Of a DNA stretch of 64,000 nt, positions 33,901-42,983 are shown in pieces. Each line of letters starts with the position of its first letter. Position 1 is the first letter of the stretch. This DNA is from Mycolicibacterium sp. CBMA 226 (lineage in GTDB: Bacteria > Actinomycetota > Actinomycetes > Mycobacteriales > Mycobacteriaceae), in contig NZ_VTGY01000025.1 of assembly GCF_009729075.1 (NCBI RefSeq), positions 186,001-250,000 of the forward strand. Direction: 5' to 3'. Both the position numbers and the translations under genes were made by a program. A model generated the notes under the pieces. That model made no database searches and had not been told where the DNA came from. It saw nothing but the letters and a program-made list of their open reading frames with translations.

Positions 33901-34752
33901 TCAGCTCAGCGCGTCCTCGATGGCCTCGTCGTAGGGGGCGCAGTTTCCCGCGCCGGGGATCAGGGTGGCGAGCGCACCGGCGGTCACGGCTCGCAGGAGG
34001 GCATGTGTGGGGTCCGTCGTCCAGGCAGCGGCCAGGACGCCGGCGAAGACGTCACCGGCGCCCGTGGTGTCGATGGCCTCGACTGCGGGCGCGGGGACCT
34101 TGGTCTCGCCCTCATGCGTGCGGTGCACCGCGCCGTCGGCTCCGCGCGTGATCACCAGATGTGGCACGGTCCAATGCCATTGTGCGGCTTCGGTTTCGTT
34201 GACGATCACCACGTCGGTGACGGCCGCCAACTCGGAAAGTGCGTCCGGATCGGCGCCCAGGGGAGACGCGTTGAGCACCACCGCGGCGCCGCCGTCCTTC
34301 GCCAGCCGCGCCGCGGCCAATGCGGTCGATGGCGGGATCTCCAGCTGCAGCAACAGCACGTCGCAGTCGGCGACCACCGCGCGAACGTGTGCGGAATCCA
34401 GGGTCAGGTGGGCATTGGCGCCCGGTGCCACCACGATCATGTTCTCGGCACTGCTGCCGACCATGATCGCCGCGGTGCCGCTGGGGACCGGCAGGCTGAC
34501 GACGCCGACCAGGCCGACGCCGTTGTCCTGCAGGTGCTTTCGCAGCGCGAGGCTGGTGGCGTCGTCCCCGAGTGCGGCGACGAGTTGGACATCGGCACCC
34601 GCACGGGCCGCGGCGACTGCCTGATTTCCGCCCTTGCCGCCGGGCTCAGAATGCAGTGACGACGCCAGCACCGTCTGCCCGGGTGCCGGGAGATCGGCCA
34701 GACCGAACACCAGATCCATGTTGACGCTGCCCACCACAGTGATCCGAGTCAC
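33901..34752 (-). CDS. rbsK: Ribokinase
   Basis: 283 residues of the PfkB family. It has GSVNMDLVF at the N-terminus, the first signature GGKGGNQAVAAARAG near residue 38 and the second, DTTGAGDVFAGVLA, near 229 with the catalytic Asp. It phosphorylates ribose at O5. No ribose transporter is nearby, so it may salvage ribose from nucleosides. It is divergent from proA with 56 nt between starts. Corresponds to Rv2436. Confidence 0.9.
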   Translation of the reverse strand: MTRITVVGSVNMDLVFGLADLPAPGQTVLASSLHSEPGGKGGNQAVAAARAGADVQLVAALGDDATSLALRKHLQDNGVGLVGVVSLPVPSGTAAIMVGSSAENMIVVAPGANAHLTLDSAHVRAVVADCDVLLLQLEIPPSTALAAARLAKDGGAAVVLNASPLGADPDALSELAAVTDVVIVNETEAAQWHWTVPHLVITRGADGAVHRTHEGETKVPAPAVEAIDTTGAGDVFAGVLAAAWTTDPTHALLRAVTAGALATLIPGAGNCAPYDEAIEDALS

Positions 34753-34808
34753 CCGGCCACGGTAGCCCCGACCGGGCTGAACCGTGGATACCTCGTTACC
34801 CTGGGTTA

Positions 34809-36056
34809 ATGAGTGTGCACGCAGCTACGGACACCGATCTGCGCCAGCAGGTGCATGACGCCGCCCGGCGGGCCCGCGTCGCGTCGCGCGTGCTGGCCAC
34901 ACTGACCACCGAAGCCAAGAACCGCGCGCTGCACGCCGCGGCGGACGCCATTCTGGCCGCCGCCGATGCGGTGCTGGCCGCCAACGCCGAGGACATCGAC
35001 GCCGCGCGCGCCGCCGGGACCGCCGAGGCGATGATCGACCGGCTGGCGCTCAACACGCAGCGCCTCGACGGCATCGCCGCCGGGTTGCGGCAGGTCGCCG
35101 GGCTGCCGGACCCCGTCGGTGAGGTGCTGCGTGGCAGCACATTGCCCAATGGTCTGCAGATCCGTCAGCAGCGCGTGCCGCTGGGCGTCGTCGGCATGGT
35201 CTACGAGAGCCGGCCCAACGTGACGGTCGACGCCTTCGGGCTGGCCCTGAAATCCGGCAACGCGGCGCTGCTGCGCGGCAGCTCGTCGGCGGCGCGGTCG
35301 AACGAGGCCCTCGTCACCGCGCTGCGGGCGGCACTGGCCGCCGAGGACCTGCCGGAGGACGCCGTGCAGCTGCTGCCCAGCGAGGACCGGGCCAGCGTCA
35401 CCCACCTCATCCAGGCGCGCGGCCTCGTCGACGTGGTGATCCCGCGCGGCGGCGCCGGCCTGATCGACGCTGTGGTGCGCGACGCCACCGTGCCGACCAT
35501 CGAGACGGGCGTCGGCAACTGCCACGTCTATGTCCACGAAGCCGCTGATCTCGGCATGGCCGAGAGCATTCTGCTGAACTCCAAGACCCGTCGCCCCAGT
35601 GTGTGCAACTCGGCGGAGACGCTGCTGGTGGACCGGGCCATCGCCGACACCGCGCTGCCCCGGCTGGTGACCGCGCTGCAGGACGCCGGGGTAACGGTGC
35701 ACCTGGACCCCAGCGAGGACGAGCTGCGCGCCGAGTTCCTGTCGCTCGATATCGCGGTCGCCGTCGTCGACGGTGTCGACGCCGCCATCGCGCACGTCAA
35801 CGAGTACGGCACCGGGCACACGGAATCGATCGTCACCACCAATCTCGCTGCTGCCCAACGCTTCTCCGAACAGGTGGACGCCGCCGCGGTGATGGTCAAC
35901 GCGTCGACGGCCTTCACCGACGGTGAGCAGTTCGGCTTCGGCGCCGAGATCGGTATCTCGACCCAGAAGCTCCATGCCCGCGGCCCGATGGGGCTCCCGG
36001 AACTGACATCCACCAAGTGGATCGTGTGGGGCGACGGCCAGACCCGGCCTGTGTAG
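34809..36056 (+). CDS. proA: Gamma-glutamyl phosphate reductase
   Basis: 415 residues of the aldehyde dehydrogenase fold. It reduces glutamyl-5-phosphate with NADPH, the second step of proline synthesis. VPLGVVGMVYESRPNVTVDA, GNAALLRGSSSA and the cysteine segment RPSVCNSAETLL are diagnostic. ATG 34809 lacks a Shine-Dalgarno and follows an AT-richer promoter-like stretch. It ends 11 nt before the MoxR gene. Its partner proB lies 17 kb upstream. Matches Rv2427c. Confidence 0.96.
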   Translation: MSVHAATDTDLRQQVHDAARRARVASRVLATLTTEAKNRALHAAADAILAAADAVLAANAEDIDAARAAGTAEAMIDRLALNTQRLDGIAAGLRQVAGLPDPVGEVLRGSTLPNGLQIRQQRVPLGVVGMVYESRPNVTVDAFGLALKSGNAALLRGSSSAARSNEALVTALRAALAAEDLPEDAVQLLPSEDRASVTHLIQARGLVDVVIPRGGAGLIDAVVRDATVPTIETGVGNCHVYVHEAADLGMAESILLNSKTRRPSVCNSAETLLVDRAIADTALPRLVTALQDAGVTVHLDPSEDELRAEFLSLDIAVAVVDGVDAAIAHVNEYGTGHTESIVTTNLAAAQRFSEQVDAAAVMVNASTAFTDGEQFGFGAEIGISTQKLHARGPMGLPELTSTKWIVWGDGQTRPV

Positions 36057-36067
36057 AGGAGAAGAAC

Positions 36068-36949
36068 TTGAGTACACCCGCTCGGTCGGTCCCGCTGTTC
36101 GCGGACATCGATGACGTCGCCAAGCGACTCGCCGAAACCGGATACCTGCCCGACACCGCAACGGCCACTGCGGTTTTCCTGGCCGACCGGCTGGGCAAGC
36201 CGCTGCTGATCGAAGGACCGGCGGGTGTCGGCAAGACCGAACTGGCCCGGGCCATCGCCCAGTGCACCGGCTCGGAGCTGGTGCGCCTGCAGTGCTACGA
36301 GGGCGTCGACGAAGCCCGTGCGCTGTACGAGTGGAACCACGCCAAGCAGATTCTGCGGATTCAGTCGGGCCAGCAGTCCGGCGACTGGGACCAGACCAAG
36401 ATGGACGTGTTCAGCGAGGAGTTCCTGCTGAGCCGGCCGCTGCTGACGGCCATCCGCCGCACCGAACCCACCGTGCTGCTGATCGACGAGACCGACAAGG
36501 CCGACATCGAGATCGAAGGCCTGCTGCTCGAGATCCTGTCGGACTTCGCCGTCACCGTGCCTGAACTGGGCACCATCAAGGCGCAGCAGACGCCGCTCGT
36601 GGTGCTGACATCGAACGCCACCCGCGAACTGTCCGAGGCGCTCAAGCGCCGGTGCCTGTTCCTGCACATCGATTTCCCCGACCCTGACCTGGAACGACGC
36701 ATCCTGCTGTCCCGGGTGCCCGAGCTGCCCGAGAAGATCGCCGACGAGCTGGTCCGCATCATCGGCGTGCTGCGCGGCATGCAGCTCAAGAAGCTCCCAT
36801 CGGTCGCCGAGACCATCGACTGGGGCCGCACGGTCCTGGCGCTGGGGATGGACACCCTCGACGACGCCATGATCGCCGCGACGCTGGGCGTGGTGCTCAA
36901 GCACCAGTCCGATCAGCAGCGCGCTGCCGGCGAGCTGAAGCTGAACTAG
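36068..36949 (+). CDS. MoxR-family AAA+ ATPase
   Basis: 293 residues from TTG 36068, chosen for GAGGAGAAG just upstream and because it matches the 291 residues of Rv2426c. Walker A is IEGPAGVGKTELAR near residue 45 and Walker B is VLLIDETDKAD near 140, followed by sensor 1 VVLTSNATRELS. MoxR ATPases act as chaperones with VWA-domain partners, and the next gene, 6 nt away, encodes one. The client protein is unknown. Confidence 0.9.
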   Translation: MSTPARSVPLFADIDDVAKRLAETGYLPDTATATAVFLADRLGKPLLIEGPAGVGKTELARAIAQCTGSELVRLQCYEGVDEARALYEWNHAKQILRIQSGQQSGDWDQTKMDVFSEEFLLSRPLLTAIRRTEPTVLLIDETDKADIEIEGLLLEILSDFAVTVPELGTIKAQQTPLVVLTSNATRELSEALKRRCLFLHIDFPDPDLERRILLSRVPELPEKIADELVRIIGVLRGMQLKKLPSVAETIDWGRTVLALGMDTLDDAMIAATLGVVLKHQSDQQRAAGELKLN

Positions 36950-36955
36950 GTAGTC

Positions 36956-38395
36956 ATGGTAGCCCGAACCCCGCCGCAACCGCTTGCCCCGCAAGGCATT
37001 CCAGGCCACCTCGTGGGGTTCGTCGAGGCCCTGCGCAAGGTGGGCATCAACGTCGGGCCGTCGGAGACCGTCGACGCCGGCCGGGTGATGGCCACCCTGG
37101 GACTGGGTGACCGCATGGTGCTGCGCGAGGGCCTGGCGTGTGCGGTGTTACGCCGCCCCGACCATCGCGAGACCTACAACGCCCTGTTCGATCTGTGGTT
37201 CCCCGCGGCCATGGGGGACCGGGCCATCCTCGAGCTCGACGAAGACGACCCGGAGAACCGGCCAGACCGGGTTCCGCCCGAAGACGTCGAGGCGATGCGG
37301 TCCATGCTCATCGACCTGCTCGCCGACGCCGACATGGTCAATCTCGACGACCGCCTGATGGCGATGATCGCGCAGATCGTCGACGCCTACGGCAAGTACA
37401 ACTCGAGCCGTGGCCCGTCGTACTCGTCGTACCAGGCGCTCAAGGCCATGGGCCTGGACCAGCTGGAGGGCAAACTGCTGGCGGGTCTGCTGGCGCCGTA
37501 CGGCGACGAGCCCACACCCACCCAGGAACAGATCGCCAAAGCGATTGCCGCCAAGCGCATTTCGCAGCTGCGACACATGGTCGAATCGGAAACCAAGCGG
37601 CGCACCGCCGAGCAGATCGGCCGCGACCACGTGCAGACTTACGGCATCCCGCAGCTGGCGGAGAACGTCGAATTCCTCAGGGCCTCAGGCGAACAACTGC
37701 GCCAGATGCGCAATGTCGTTGCACCATTGGCCCGTACGCTGGCCACCCGGCTCGCCGCCCGGCGCCGCCGCTCGCATGCCGGCCAGATCGACCTGCGCAA
37801 GACGCTACGTAAATCGATGTCGACGGGCGGCGTGCCCATCGACGTCGTCCTCAAGAAACCGCACCCGGCCCGGCCCGAGCTCGTCGTGCTGTGCGACGTG
37901 TCCGGCTCGGTGGCCGGCTTCAGCCACTTCACCCTGATGCTGGTGCACGCGCTGCGTCAGCAGTTCTCGCGGGTGCGCGTCTTCGCGTTCATCGACACCA
38001 CCGACGAGGTCACCGAGCTGTTCGGACCGGACGCCGACCTGGCCGTCGCGGTGCAGAAGATCACCCGCGAGGCGGCCGTATACACCCGCGACGGGCACTC
38101 CGACTACGGCCACGCCTTCGTCTCGTTCCTGGACAAGTGGCCCAACGCGCTCTCGCCCCGCACGGCGCTGCTGGTGCTCGGCGATGGCCGCAACAACTAC
38201 CGCAATCCCCAGGCCGACCTGCTGGCCCACATGGTGGGCGCCAGCCGGCACGCGCACTGGCTCAACCCCGAGCCCAAGCACCTGTGGGGCAGCGGCGACT
38301 CGGCGACGGCCAAGTACCAGGACGTCATCACCATGCACGAGTGCCGGTCCGCCAAGCAGCTCGCGTCGGTGATCGACAACCTGCTGCCGGTCTAG
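36956..38395 (+). CDS. VWA domain (CoxE-like) protein, MoxR partner
   Basis: 479 residues. An N-terminal helical region is followed by a CoxE-like VWA domain from about residue 300 with an intact metal site LCDVSGSVAGFS (DxSxS) and a DGHSDYG segment. No signal peptide or membrane helix, so it is cytoplasmic. It pairs with the MoxR ATPase just upstream, as in Rv2426c-Rv2425c. Such pairs insert metals or remodel complexes in other bacteria; here the target cannot be deduced. Confidence 0.85.
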   Translation: MVARTPPQPLAPQGIPGHLVGFVEALRKVGINVGPSETVDAGRVMATLGLGDRMVLREGLACAVLRRPDHRETYNALFDLWFPAAMGDRAILELDEDDPENRPDRVPPEDVEAMRSMLIDLLADADMVNLDDRLMAMIAQIVDAYGKYNSSRGPSYSSYQALKAMGLDQLEGKLLAGLLAPYGDEPTPTQEQIAKAIAAKRISQLRHMVESETKRRTAEQIGRDHVQTYGIPQLAENVEFLRASGEQLRQMRNVVAPLARTLATRLAARRRRSHAGQIDLRKTLRKSMSTGGVPIDVVLKKPHPARPELVVLCDVSGSVAGFSHFTLMLVHALRQQFSRVRVFAFIDTTDEVTELFGPDADLAVAVQKITREAAVYTRDGHSDYGHAFVSFLDKWPNALSPRTALLVLGDGRNNYRNPQADLLAHMVGASRHAHWLNPEPKHLWGSGDSATAKYQDVITMHECRSAKQLASVIDNLLPV

Positions 38396-38436
38396 CCGGC
38401 GAGGTCCTGCCCCCGAGTTGGCTCCGAACACTGCCG

Positions 38437-38442
38437 TAAGCT
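38437..38442 (+). promoter_or_regulatory. Candidate nadD -10, leaderless start
   Basis: TAAGCT (TANNNT) ends 8 nt before GTG 38451; no Shine-Dalgarno precedes nadD. This would drive the nadD-rsfS-gpgP-octT run separately from the MoxR/VWA pair. Confidence 0.45.
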
Positions 38443-38450
38443 GGCCAATC

Positions 38451-39080
38451 GTGACTCGACGCAGGCTGGGAGTGATGGGTGGGACGTTCGATCCCATCCA
38501 CCATGGACACCTCGTCGCGGCCAGTGAGGTGGCCGACCTGTTCGAACTCGACGAAGTGGTGTTCGTGCCCACCGGCCAGCCCTGGCAGAAGCGGGACCGG
38601 CACGTCACGGCCGCCGAGGACCGGTACCTGATGACGGTCATCGCGACGGCCGCCAACCCGCGCTTCTCGGTCAGCCGCGTCGACATCGATCGCGGTGGTC
38701 CCACCTACACCAAGGACACCCTGCGGGACCTGGCCCGCCAGAACCCCGACACCGACCTGTTCTTCATCACCGGCGCCGACGCGCTGGCCTCGATCCTGTC
38801 CTGGCAGAACTGGGAGGAGCTGTTCTCCACGGCCCGGTTCATCGGGGTCAGCCGGCCCGGCTACGAGCTGGACGGCAAGCACATCGAGGAAGCCCAGAAA
38901 GAACTGCCGCCCGACGCCTTGACGCTCGTCGAGGTGCCCGCGCTGGCCATCTCGTCGAGCGACTGCCGTCGCCGCGCCCAGGCCAACCGGCCCATCTGGT
39001 ACCTGGTGCCCGACGGCGTCGTCCAGTACGTATCCAAACGTGGGCTCTATCAGGCCACGGACAAGCAGGAGAGTTCATGA
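38451..39080 (+). CDS. nadD: Nicotinate-nucleotide adenylyltransferase
   Basis: 209 residues from GTG 38451. It adenylates nicotinate mononucleotide to deamido-NAD, the step before NadE. GGTFDPIHHGHLVAASEV carries the HxGH nucleotidyltransferase motif, GADALASILSWQNW binds the base, and AISSSDCRRR is the C-terminal triphosphate motif. It overlaps rsfS by 4 nt. Matches Rv2421c. Confidence 0.95.
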   Translation: MTRRRLGVMGGTFDPIHHGHLVAASEVADLFELDEVVFVPTGQPWQKRDRHVTAAEDRYLMTVIATAANPRFSVSRVDIDRGGPTYTKDTLRDLARQNPDTDLFFITGADALASILSWQNWEELFSTARFIGVSRPGYELDGKHIEEAQKELPPDALTLVEVPALAISSSDCRRRAQANRPIWYLVPDGVVQYVSKRGLYQATDKQESS

Positions 39081-39490
39081 CTGCCACGAAAGAAGCCCTC
39101 AGCATGGCGACGGTCGCCGCCCGTGCGGCGGCCGCCAAGCTCGGCGAGAACATCAGCGTCATCGACGTCTCGGATCAGTTGGTCATCACCGATTACTTCG
39201 TCATCGCTTCCGCGTCCAACGACCGCCAGGTCAACGCCATCGTCGACGAGGTCGAGGAGAAGATGCGCTGGGCGGGTCACAAGCCGGCCCGTCGCGAGGG
39301 CGCCCGGGAGGGCCGCTGGGTGCTGCTCGACTACGTCGACATCGTGGTGCACATCCAGCACCAGGAGGAGCGCGAGTACTACGCGCTCGACCGGCTGTGG
39401 CGCGACTGCCCGGCCATCGAGGTCGATCTGGATGGTGAGCTCCCGGTGAACCCGGACGGAGACGACGCGTCTGACGAGGACGGCGAGTGA
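39077..39490 (+). CDS. rsfS: Ribosome silencing factor RsfS
   Basis: 137 residues. DUF143 family protein that binds uL14 and blocks subunit joining when nutrients are low. SVIDVSDQLVITDYFVIASA and GRWVLLDYVDIVVHIQ are diagnostic. The C-terminus has a short acidic tail. Coupled on both sides by ATGA/GTGA overlaps with nadD and gpgP. Matches Rv2420c. Confidence 0.95.
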   Translation: MTATKEALSMATVAARAAAAKLGENISVIDVSDQLVITDYFVIASASNDRQVNAIVDEVEEKMRWAGHKPARREGAREGRWVLLDYVDIVVHIQHQEEREYYALDRLWRDCPAIEVDLDGELPVNPDGDDASDEDGE

Positions 39491-40155
39491 GGAACCGCCG
39501 CCTCCTGCTGCTGCGTCACGGTCAGACGGAGTACAACGCCACCAGCCGGATGCAGGGTCAGCTCGACACCGACCTCAGCGATCTGGGCCGGGCACAGGCG
39601 GTGGCGGCAGCCGAGGTGCTGGCCAAGCGTCAGCCCCTGGTGATCGTGTCGTCCGACCTGCGTCGAGCTCTCGACACCGCGACGACGCTGGGGGACCAGG
39701 CCGGGATGCCGGTGTCCATCGACGAGCGGCTGCGCGAGACGCACCTGGGGGACTGGCAGGGCCTGACCCATCACGAGGTCGACGCCATCGCACCCGGCGC
39801 GCGGCTGGCCTGGCGTGACGATGCCCGCTGGGCACCACACAACGGCGAGAGCCGGGTGGACGTGGCGAACCGCAGCCTTCCGGTGGTGGCAGAGCAGATT
39901 CGTAATCTGCCCGAGTGGGGTGTCGACGAAGTCGACCGCCCCGTCGTGCTCGTCGCGCACGGCGGGCTGATCGCCGCGCTGACCGCCGCCCTGCTGGAGC
40001 TGCCGGTGGACAACTGGCCGATACTCGGGGGCATGGGCAATGCCAGCTGGGTGCAGCTGTCCGGGCACAGCGCCGGACTGGCGAACGACGACCCCGTGAA
40101 GTGGCGCCTGGACGTGTGGAACGCATCCGCTCAGGTGGCGAACGATGTCCTCTGA
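39487..40155 (+). CDS. gpgP: Histidine phosphatase, glucosyl-3-phosphoglycerate phosphatase
   Basis: 222 residues. LLRHGQTEYNATSRMQG carries the phospho-accepting histidine (RHG) near residue 10, ETHLGDWQG the second acidic residue, and VLVAHGG the second histidine. The M. tuberculosis counterpart Rv2419c dephosphorylates glucosyl-3-phosphoglycerate in methylglucose lipopolysaccharide synthesis. The overlapping octT gene supports the same role here. GTG start overlaps rsfS. Confidence 0.88.
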   Translation: MRNRRLLLLRHGQTEYNATSRMQGQLDTDLSDLGRAQAVAAAEVLAKRQPLVIVSSDLRRALDTATTLGDQAGMPVSIDERLRETHLGDWQGLTHHEVDAIAPGARLAWRDDARWAPHNGESRVDVANRSLPVVAEQIRNLPEWGVDEVDRPVVLVAHGGLIAALTAALLELPVDNWPILGGMGNASWVQLSGHSAGLANDDPVKWRLDVWNASAQVANDVL

Positions 40156-40888
40156 CACGCCGACTAAGCCTGTCCTCCTCGTCTTCTGTGACTCGCTGTC
40201 GTACTACGGACCCACCGGCGGGTTGCCATCCGACGATCCGCGCATCTGGCCGAACATCGTTGCCTCCCAGCTCGGTTGGGACCTGGAACTGATCGGCCGC
40301 ATCGGCTGGACCTGCCGCGACGTGTGGTGGGCCGCGACCCAGGATCCCCGTTCCTGGGCGGCGCTGCCGAAGGCCGGCGCGGTGATCTTCGCGACCTGCG
40401 GCATGGACTCACTGCCCTCACCGCTCCCGACGGCGCTGCGCGAACTGATCCGCTACGTGCGTCCGCCGTGGCTGCGCCGCATCGTGCGCGACGGCTATGG
40501 CTGGCTGCAGCCGCGGCTGTCGCCGATCGCGCGGCCCGCGCTGCCGGCGCACCTGACCGTCGAGTACCTCGAAGAGACCCGCGGGGCAATCGATTTCAAC
40601 CGCCCCGGCATCCCGTTCGTCGCGACGATCCCGTCGGTACACATGGCGGAGACCTACGGCAGTTCGCACCGGTGGCGCGATGCCACGGTCTCGGCGATCA
40701 CCGAATGGGCTGACGCGAAGCAGATTCCGGTCGTCGACCTCAAGGCCGCCGTCGGTGACGAGGTGATGTCGGGCCGGGCGAACCCGGACGGTATCCACTG
40801 GAACTTCGAGGCGCACCGTGCGGTCGCCGAACTCATGCTCAAAGGACTCGCCGAGGCGGGCGTGGTGTCGCAGCGGACCGACGACTAG
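40145..40888 (+). CDS. octT: SGNH hydrolase-fold diglucosylglycerate octanoyltransferase
   Basis: 247 residues. The N-terminal nucleophile block reads LLVFCDSLSYYGPTGG (the usual GDS is CDS here, with serine kept), and the catalytic Asp-His pair is in NPDGIHWNFEAH near residue 220. Its start overlaps gpgP by 11 nt. Rv2418c, at the same position, octanoylates diglucosylglycerate, an early step of methylglucose lipopolysaccharide. I assign OctT by that position and fold. Confidence 0.83.
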   Translation: MSSDTPTKPVLLVFCDSLSYYGPTGGLPSDDPRIWPNIVASQLGWDLELIGRIGWTCRDVWWAATQDPRSWAALPKAGAVIFATCGMDSLPSPLPTALRELIRYVRPPWLRRIVRDGYGWLQPRLSPIARPALPAHLTVEYLEETRGAIDFNRPGIPFVATIPSVHMAETYGSSHRWRDATVSAITEWADAKQIPVVDLKAAVGDEVMSGRANPDGIHWNFEAHRAVAELMLKGLAEAGVVSQRTDD

Positions 40889-40904
40889 TCATGGCCGCTT
40901 CGTC

Positions 40905-41741
40905 ATGACTGTGGTGGTGGTCACCGACTCGTCGGCCCGGCTGGACCCAGATGAGCTGAAGCGCTGGGACATTCGGGTGGTCCCCCTACACGTGCTGCAG
41001 GACGGCACCGATTACCAGGACGGGGTCGACCCGATTCCACAGGACATCCAGGACCGCTCACACGTGTCGACCTCGGGTGCGGCGCCCGCGGATCTGACCG
41101 ATGCCTACAAGCAGGCGCTGGCCGACAGCGGCGGCGACGGCTTGGTGGCGGTGCATCTGTCGGCGGGCCTGTCGAGCACGTTCAGTGCCGCCGCGGCCGT
41201 CGGCCGGGAGCTGGGTTCTGCTGTGCGCGTGGTGAATTCACGTTCGGCGGCGATGGGTGTCGGATTCGTCGCCCTGGCCGCGGCCCGGGCCGCAGCGGCC
41301 GGTGCGGACCTCGATGCCGTTGAGGCGCAGGCGCGTTCGGAGTCCGGCAAGCAACACGGATTCATCGTCGTGCACCGGTTGGACAACCTGCGCCGCAGTG
41401 GCCGCATCGGTACCGCGGCATCCTGGCTCGGTACCGCATTGTCGCTGAAGCCGTTGTTGCGGTTGGACATCGATGGCCGCCTGGTCCTCGACCAACGGAT
41501 CCGGACCGTGGCCAAGGCGCATGCCGCGATGATCGAGCGGGTCGTTGCGTTGGTCGGCGACCGGCCCGCATCGATCGCCGTGCACCACGTCGACAATCAC
41601 GACGACGCCGCTTCGATCGGCGCCGCACTGACTTCCCGTCTGCCCCAGGTCGAATCGCTTGCGGTGACCGATATGGGGCCGGTGCTGGCGGTACACGTCG
41701 GCTCCGGAGCCGTCGGCGTCATCGTCAACACGCAGGAGTAG
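40905..41741 (+). CDS. DegV family fatty-acid-binding protein
   Basis: 278 residues from ATG 40905. TVVVVTDSSARLDPDEL at the N-terminus, the lipid-site THR/SER motif region HVSTSGAAP, SAGLSSTFSAA and IVVHRLDNLRRSGRIG are typical. DegV proteins bind fatty acids, in some bacteria feeding a fatty-acid kinase; no such kinase is nearby. Corresponds to Rv2417c. In M. tuberculosis the next gene is eis; here the conserved order stops and an accessory region begins. Confidence 0.9.
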   Translation: MTVVVVTDSSARLDPDELKRWDIRVVPLHVLQDGTDYQDGVDPIPQDIQDRSHVSTSGAAPADLTDAYKQALADSGGDGLVAVHLSAGLSSTFSAAAAVGRELGSAVRVVNSRSAAMGVGFVALAAARAAAAGADLDAVEAQARSESGKQHGFIVVHRLDNLRRSGRIGTAASWLGTALSLKPLLRLDIDGRLVLDQRIRTVAKAHAAMIERVVALVGDRPASIAVHHVDNHDDAASIGAALTSRLPQVESLAVTDMGPVLAVHVGSGAVGVIVNTQE

Positions 41742-41746
41742 CGCCA

Positions 41747-41761
41747 CGGGTCAGTGACCCG
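41747..41761. terminator. Short hairpin at a convergent junction
   Basis: CGGGTCA, G, TGACCCG: a 7-bp perfect inverted repeat spanning the 9-nt gap between the convergent degV and P450 genes. It could serve both strands; no T-tract. Confidence 0.35.
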
Positions 41762-42983
41762 GTTCGAACGCGACTGGCAGGGCCGCCGGACCCGTCACTC
41801 CCAGGAAGCTCTTCCACACGGCCGGCCCGTCGAGGTGCAGGCCCGGCATGCGCGTCGCCAAGACGGTCAGCGCCTGGGTGAGTTCGAGGCGGGCGAGGTG
41901 CGACCCGAGGCAATAGTGCAGCCCGCTGCCGAATGACAGCGCAGTGGCCGGGTTGTCGCGCTCGATGTCGAAGCGGTCCGGATTGTCGAACACTCGCGGA
42001 TCCCGATTCCCAGCAGCGGAATTGGCGATGATCTGGGTGCCGGCCGGGATGATCAGCCCGTCGAATTCGACGTCGACGAGGGCGTCGCGGGGCAGGCCGA
42101 TCCCGATTGGTGAGTGTCGAAGTGCCTCTTCGACGGCCTTGTGCACCAGATCGGGACGTTCGGCCAGCATCGACCATTGCGCGGGGTGTTCGCAGAACAC
42201 ATGAAGCGCCGCGGCCAACTGGTTCCGGGTGGTGTCGGTACCGGCCACAAGTATCCCGGCCGCCAGCATCAGCAGTTCGTCGTGCGTCAGGCGGTCACCG
42301 TCGTCTTCGGCGCGGATGAGGTCGGAGATCAGATCGTCGGTGAGGTTGTTGCGCCGGACATCGATCATCGCGTCGACATACCCGTCAAGGTGCCGCCAGG
42401 CCGCCAGGACCACCGGCTCGTCCTCGATGATGTTCCACGCCACGAGCTTCATGAAGTCCTCCGCCCAGTCGGAGAACAACTCCCAGTCCGCCCGCGGCGC
42501 GCCCAGCAGCGTGCAGATGACCGGAATGGGGTACTGCCGGGCGATATCGCCGACGATCTCGCAGCGACCGCTGGGTGCGAACTTGTCCACCAGCTCGTTG
42601 ATCACCGAGGCGATCGTCGGTTGTAGGCGGGCGACGGCCCGCGGCGTGAAGGCCTTGGCCACGAGGCGCCGCAGGCGGTGGTGTTCGTCGCCGTCCATGG
42701 CCAACAAGCTGTGGGTGGCGCGGTCCCATAACTCGCCGGAGGTGAGGCCTTGTGGTTCGAGGCCCATCGCCTTCGGCTCGGCAAACCGTGGGTCCCGCAA
42801 CGCGGTATGCACCAGGTCGTACGTCAGGAGTTCTGGGCCGTGCGGGCCCAGTGCGATCGGTGAGCGGCGCCGCGCCGCGGCGAGGATTTCGTGCACCTCG
42901 TCCCAGCTGGTGGCGTCGGTGTAGTCGATGGTGGGCAGGTCGGCGTCGAACACGCTGACAGGGCCGGACAGGGTCGCGGTCAT
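41751..42983 (-). CDS. Cytochrome P450
   Basis: 410 residues. I-helix VAGTDTTRNQLAAA, K-helix EEALR, haem loop FGSGLHYCLGSHLARLEL with the ligand near C358. Strongly similar along its length to the P450 at 27020 (both open with VFDAxLPTIDY and share ALGPHGPE/AMGPHGPE, DLISDLIRAE and the PIGIG/PIVIS region), so they are paralogues. Its ATG overlaps the stop of a 65-codon gene by 4 nt, and an 18-bp motif lies upstream of that gene. No redox partner nearby. Confidence 0.92.
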   Translation of the reverse strand: MTATLSGPVSVFDADLPTIDYTDATSWDEVHEILAAARRRSPIALGPHGPELLTYDLVHTALRDPRFAEPKAMGLEPQGLTSGELWDRATHSLLAMDGDEHHRLRRLVAKAFTPRAVARLQPTIASVINELVDKFAPSGRCEIVGDIARQYPIPVICTLLGAPRADWELFSDWAEDFMKLVAWNIIEDEPVVLAAWRHLDGYVDAMIDVRRNNLTDDLISDLIRAEDDGDRLTHDELLMLAAGILVAGTDTTRNQLAAALHVFCEHPAQWSMLAERPDLVHKAVEEALRHSPIGIGLPRDALVDVEFDGLIIPAGTQIIANSAAGNRDPRVFDNPDRFDIERDNPATALSFGSGLHYCLGSHLARLELTQALTVLATRMPGLHLDGPAVWKSFLGVTGPAALPVAFEPGH

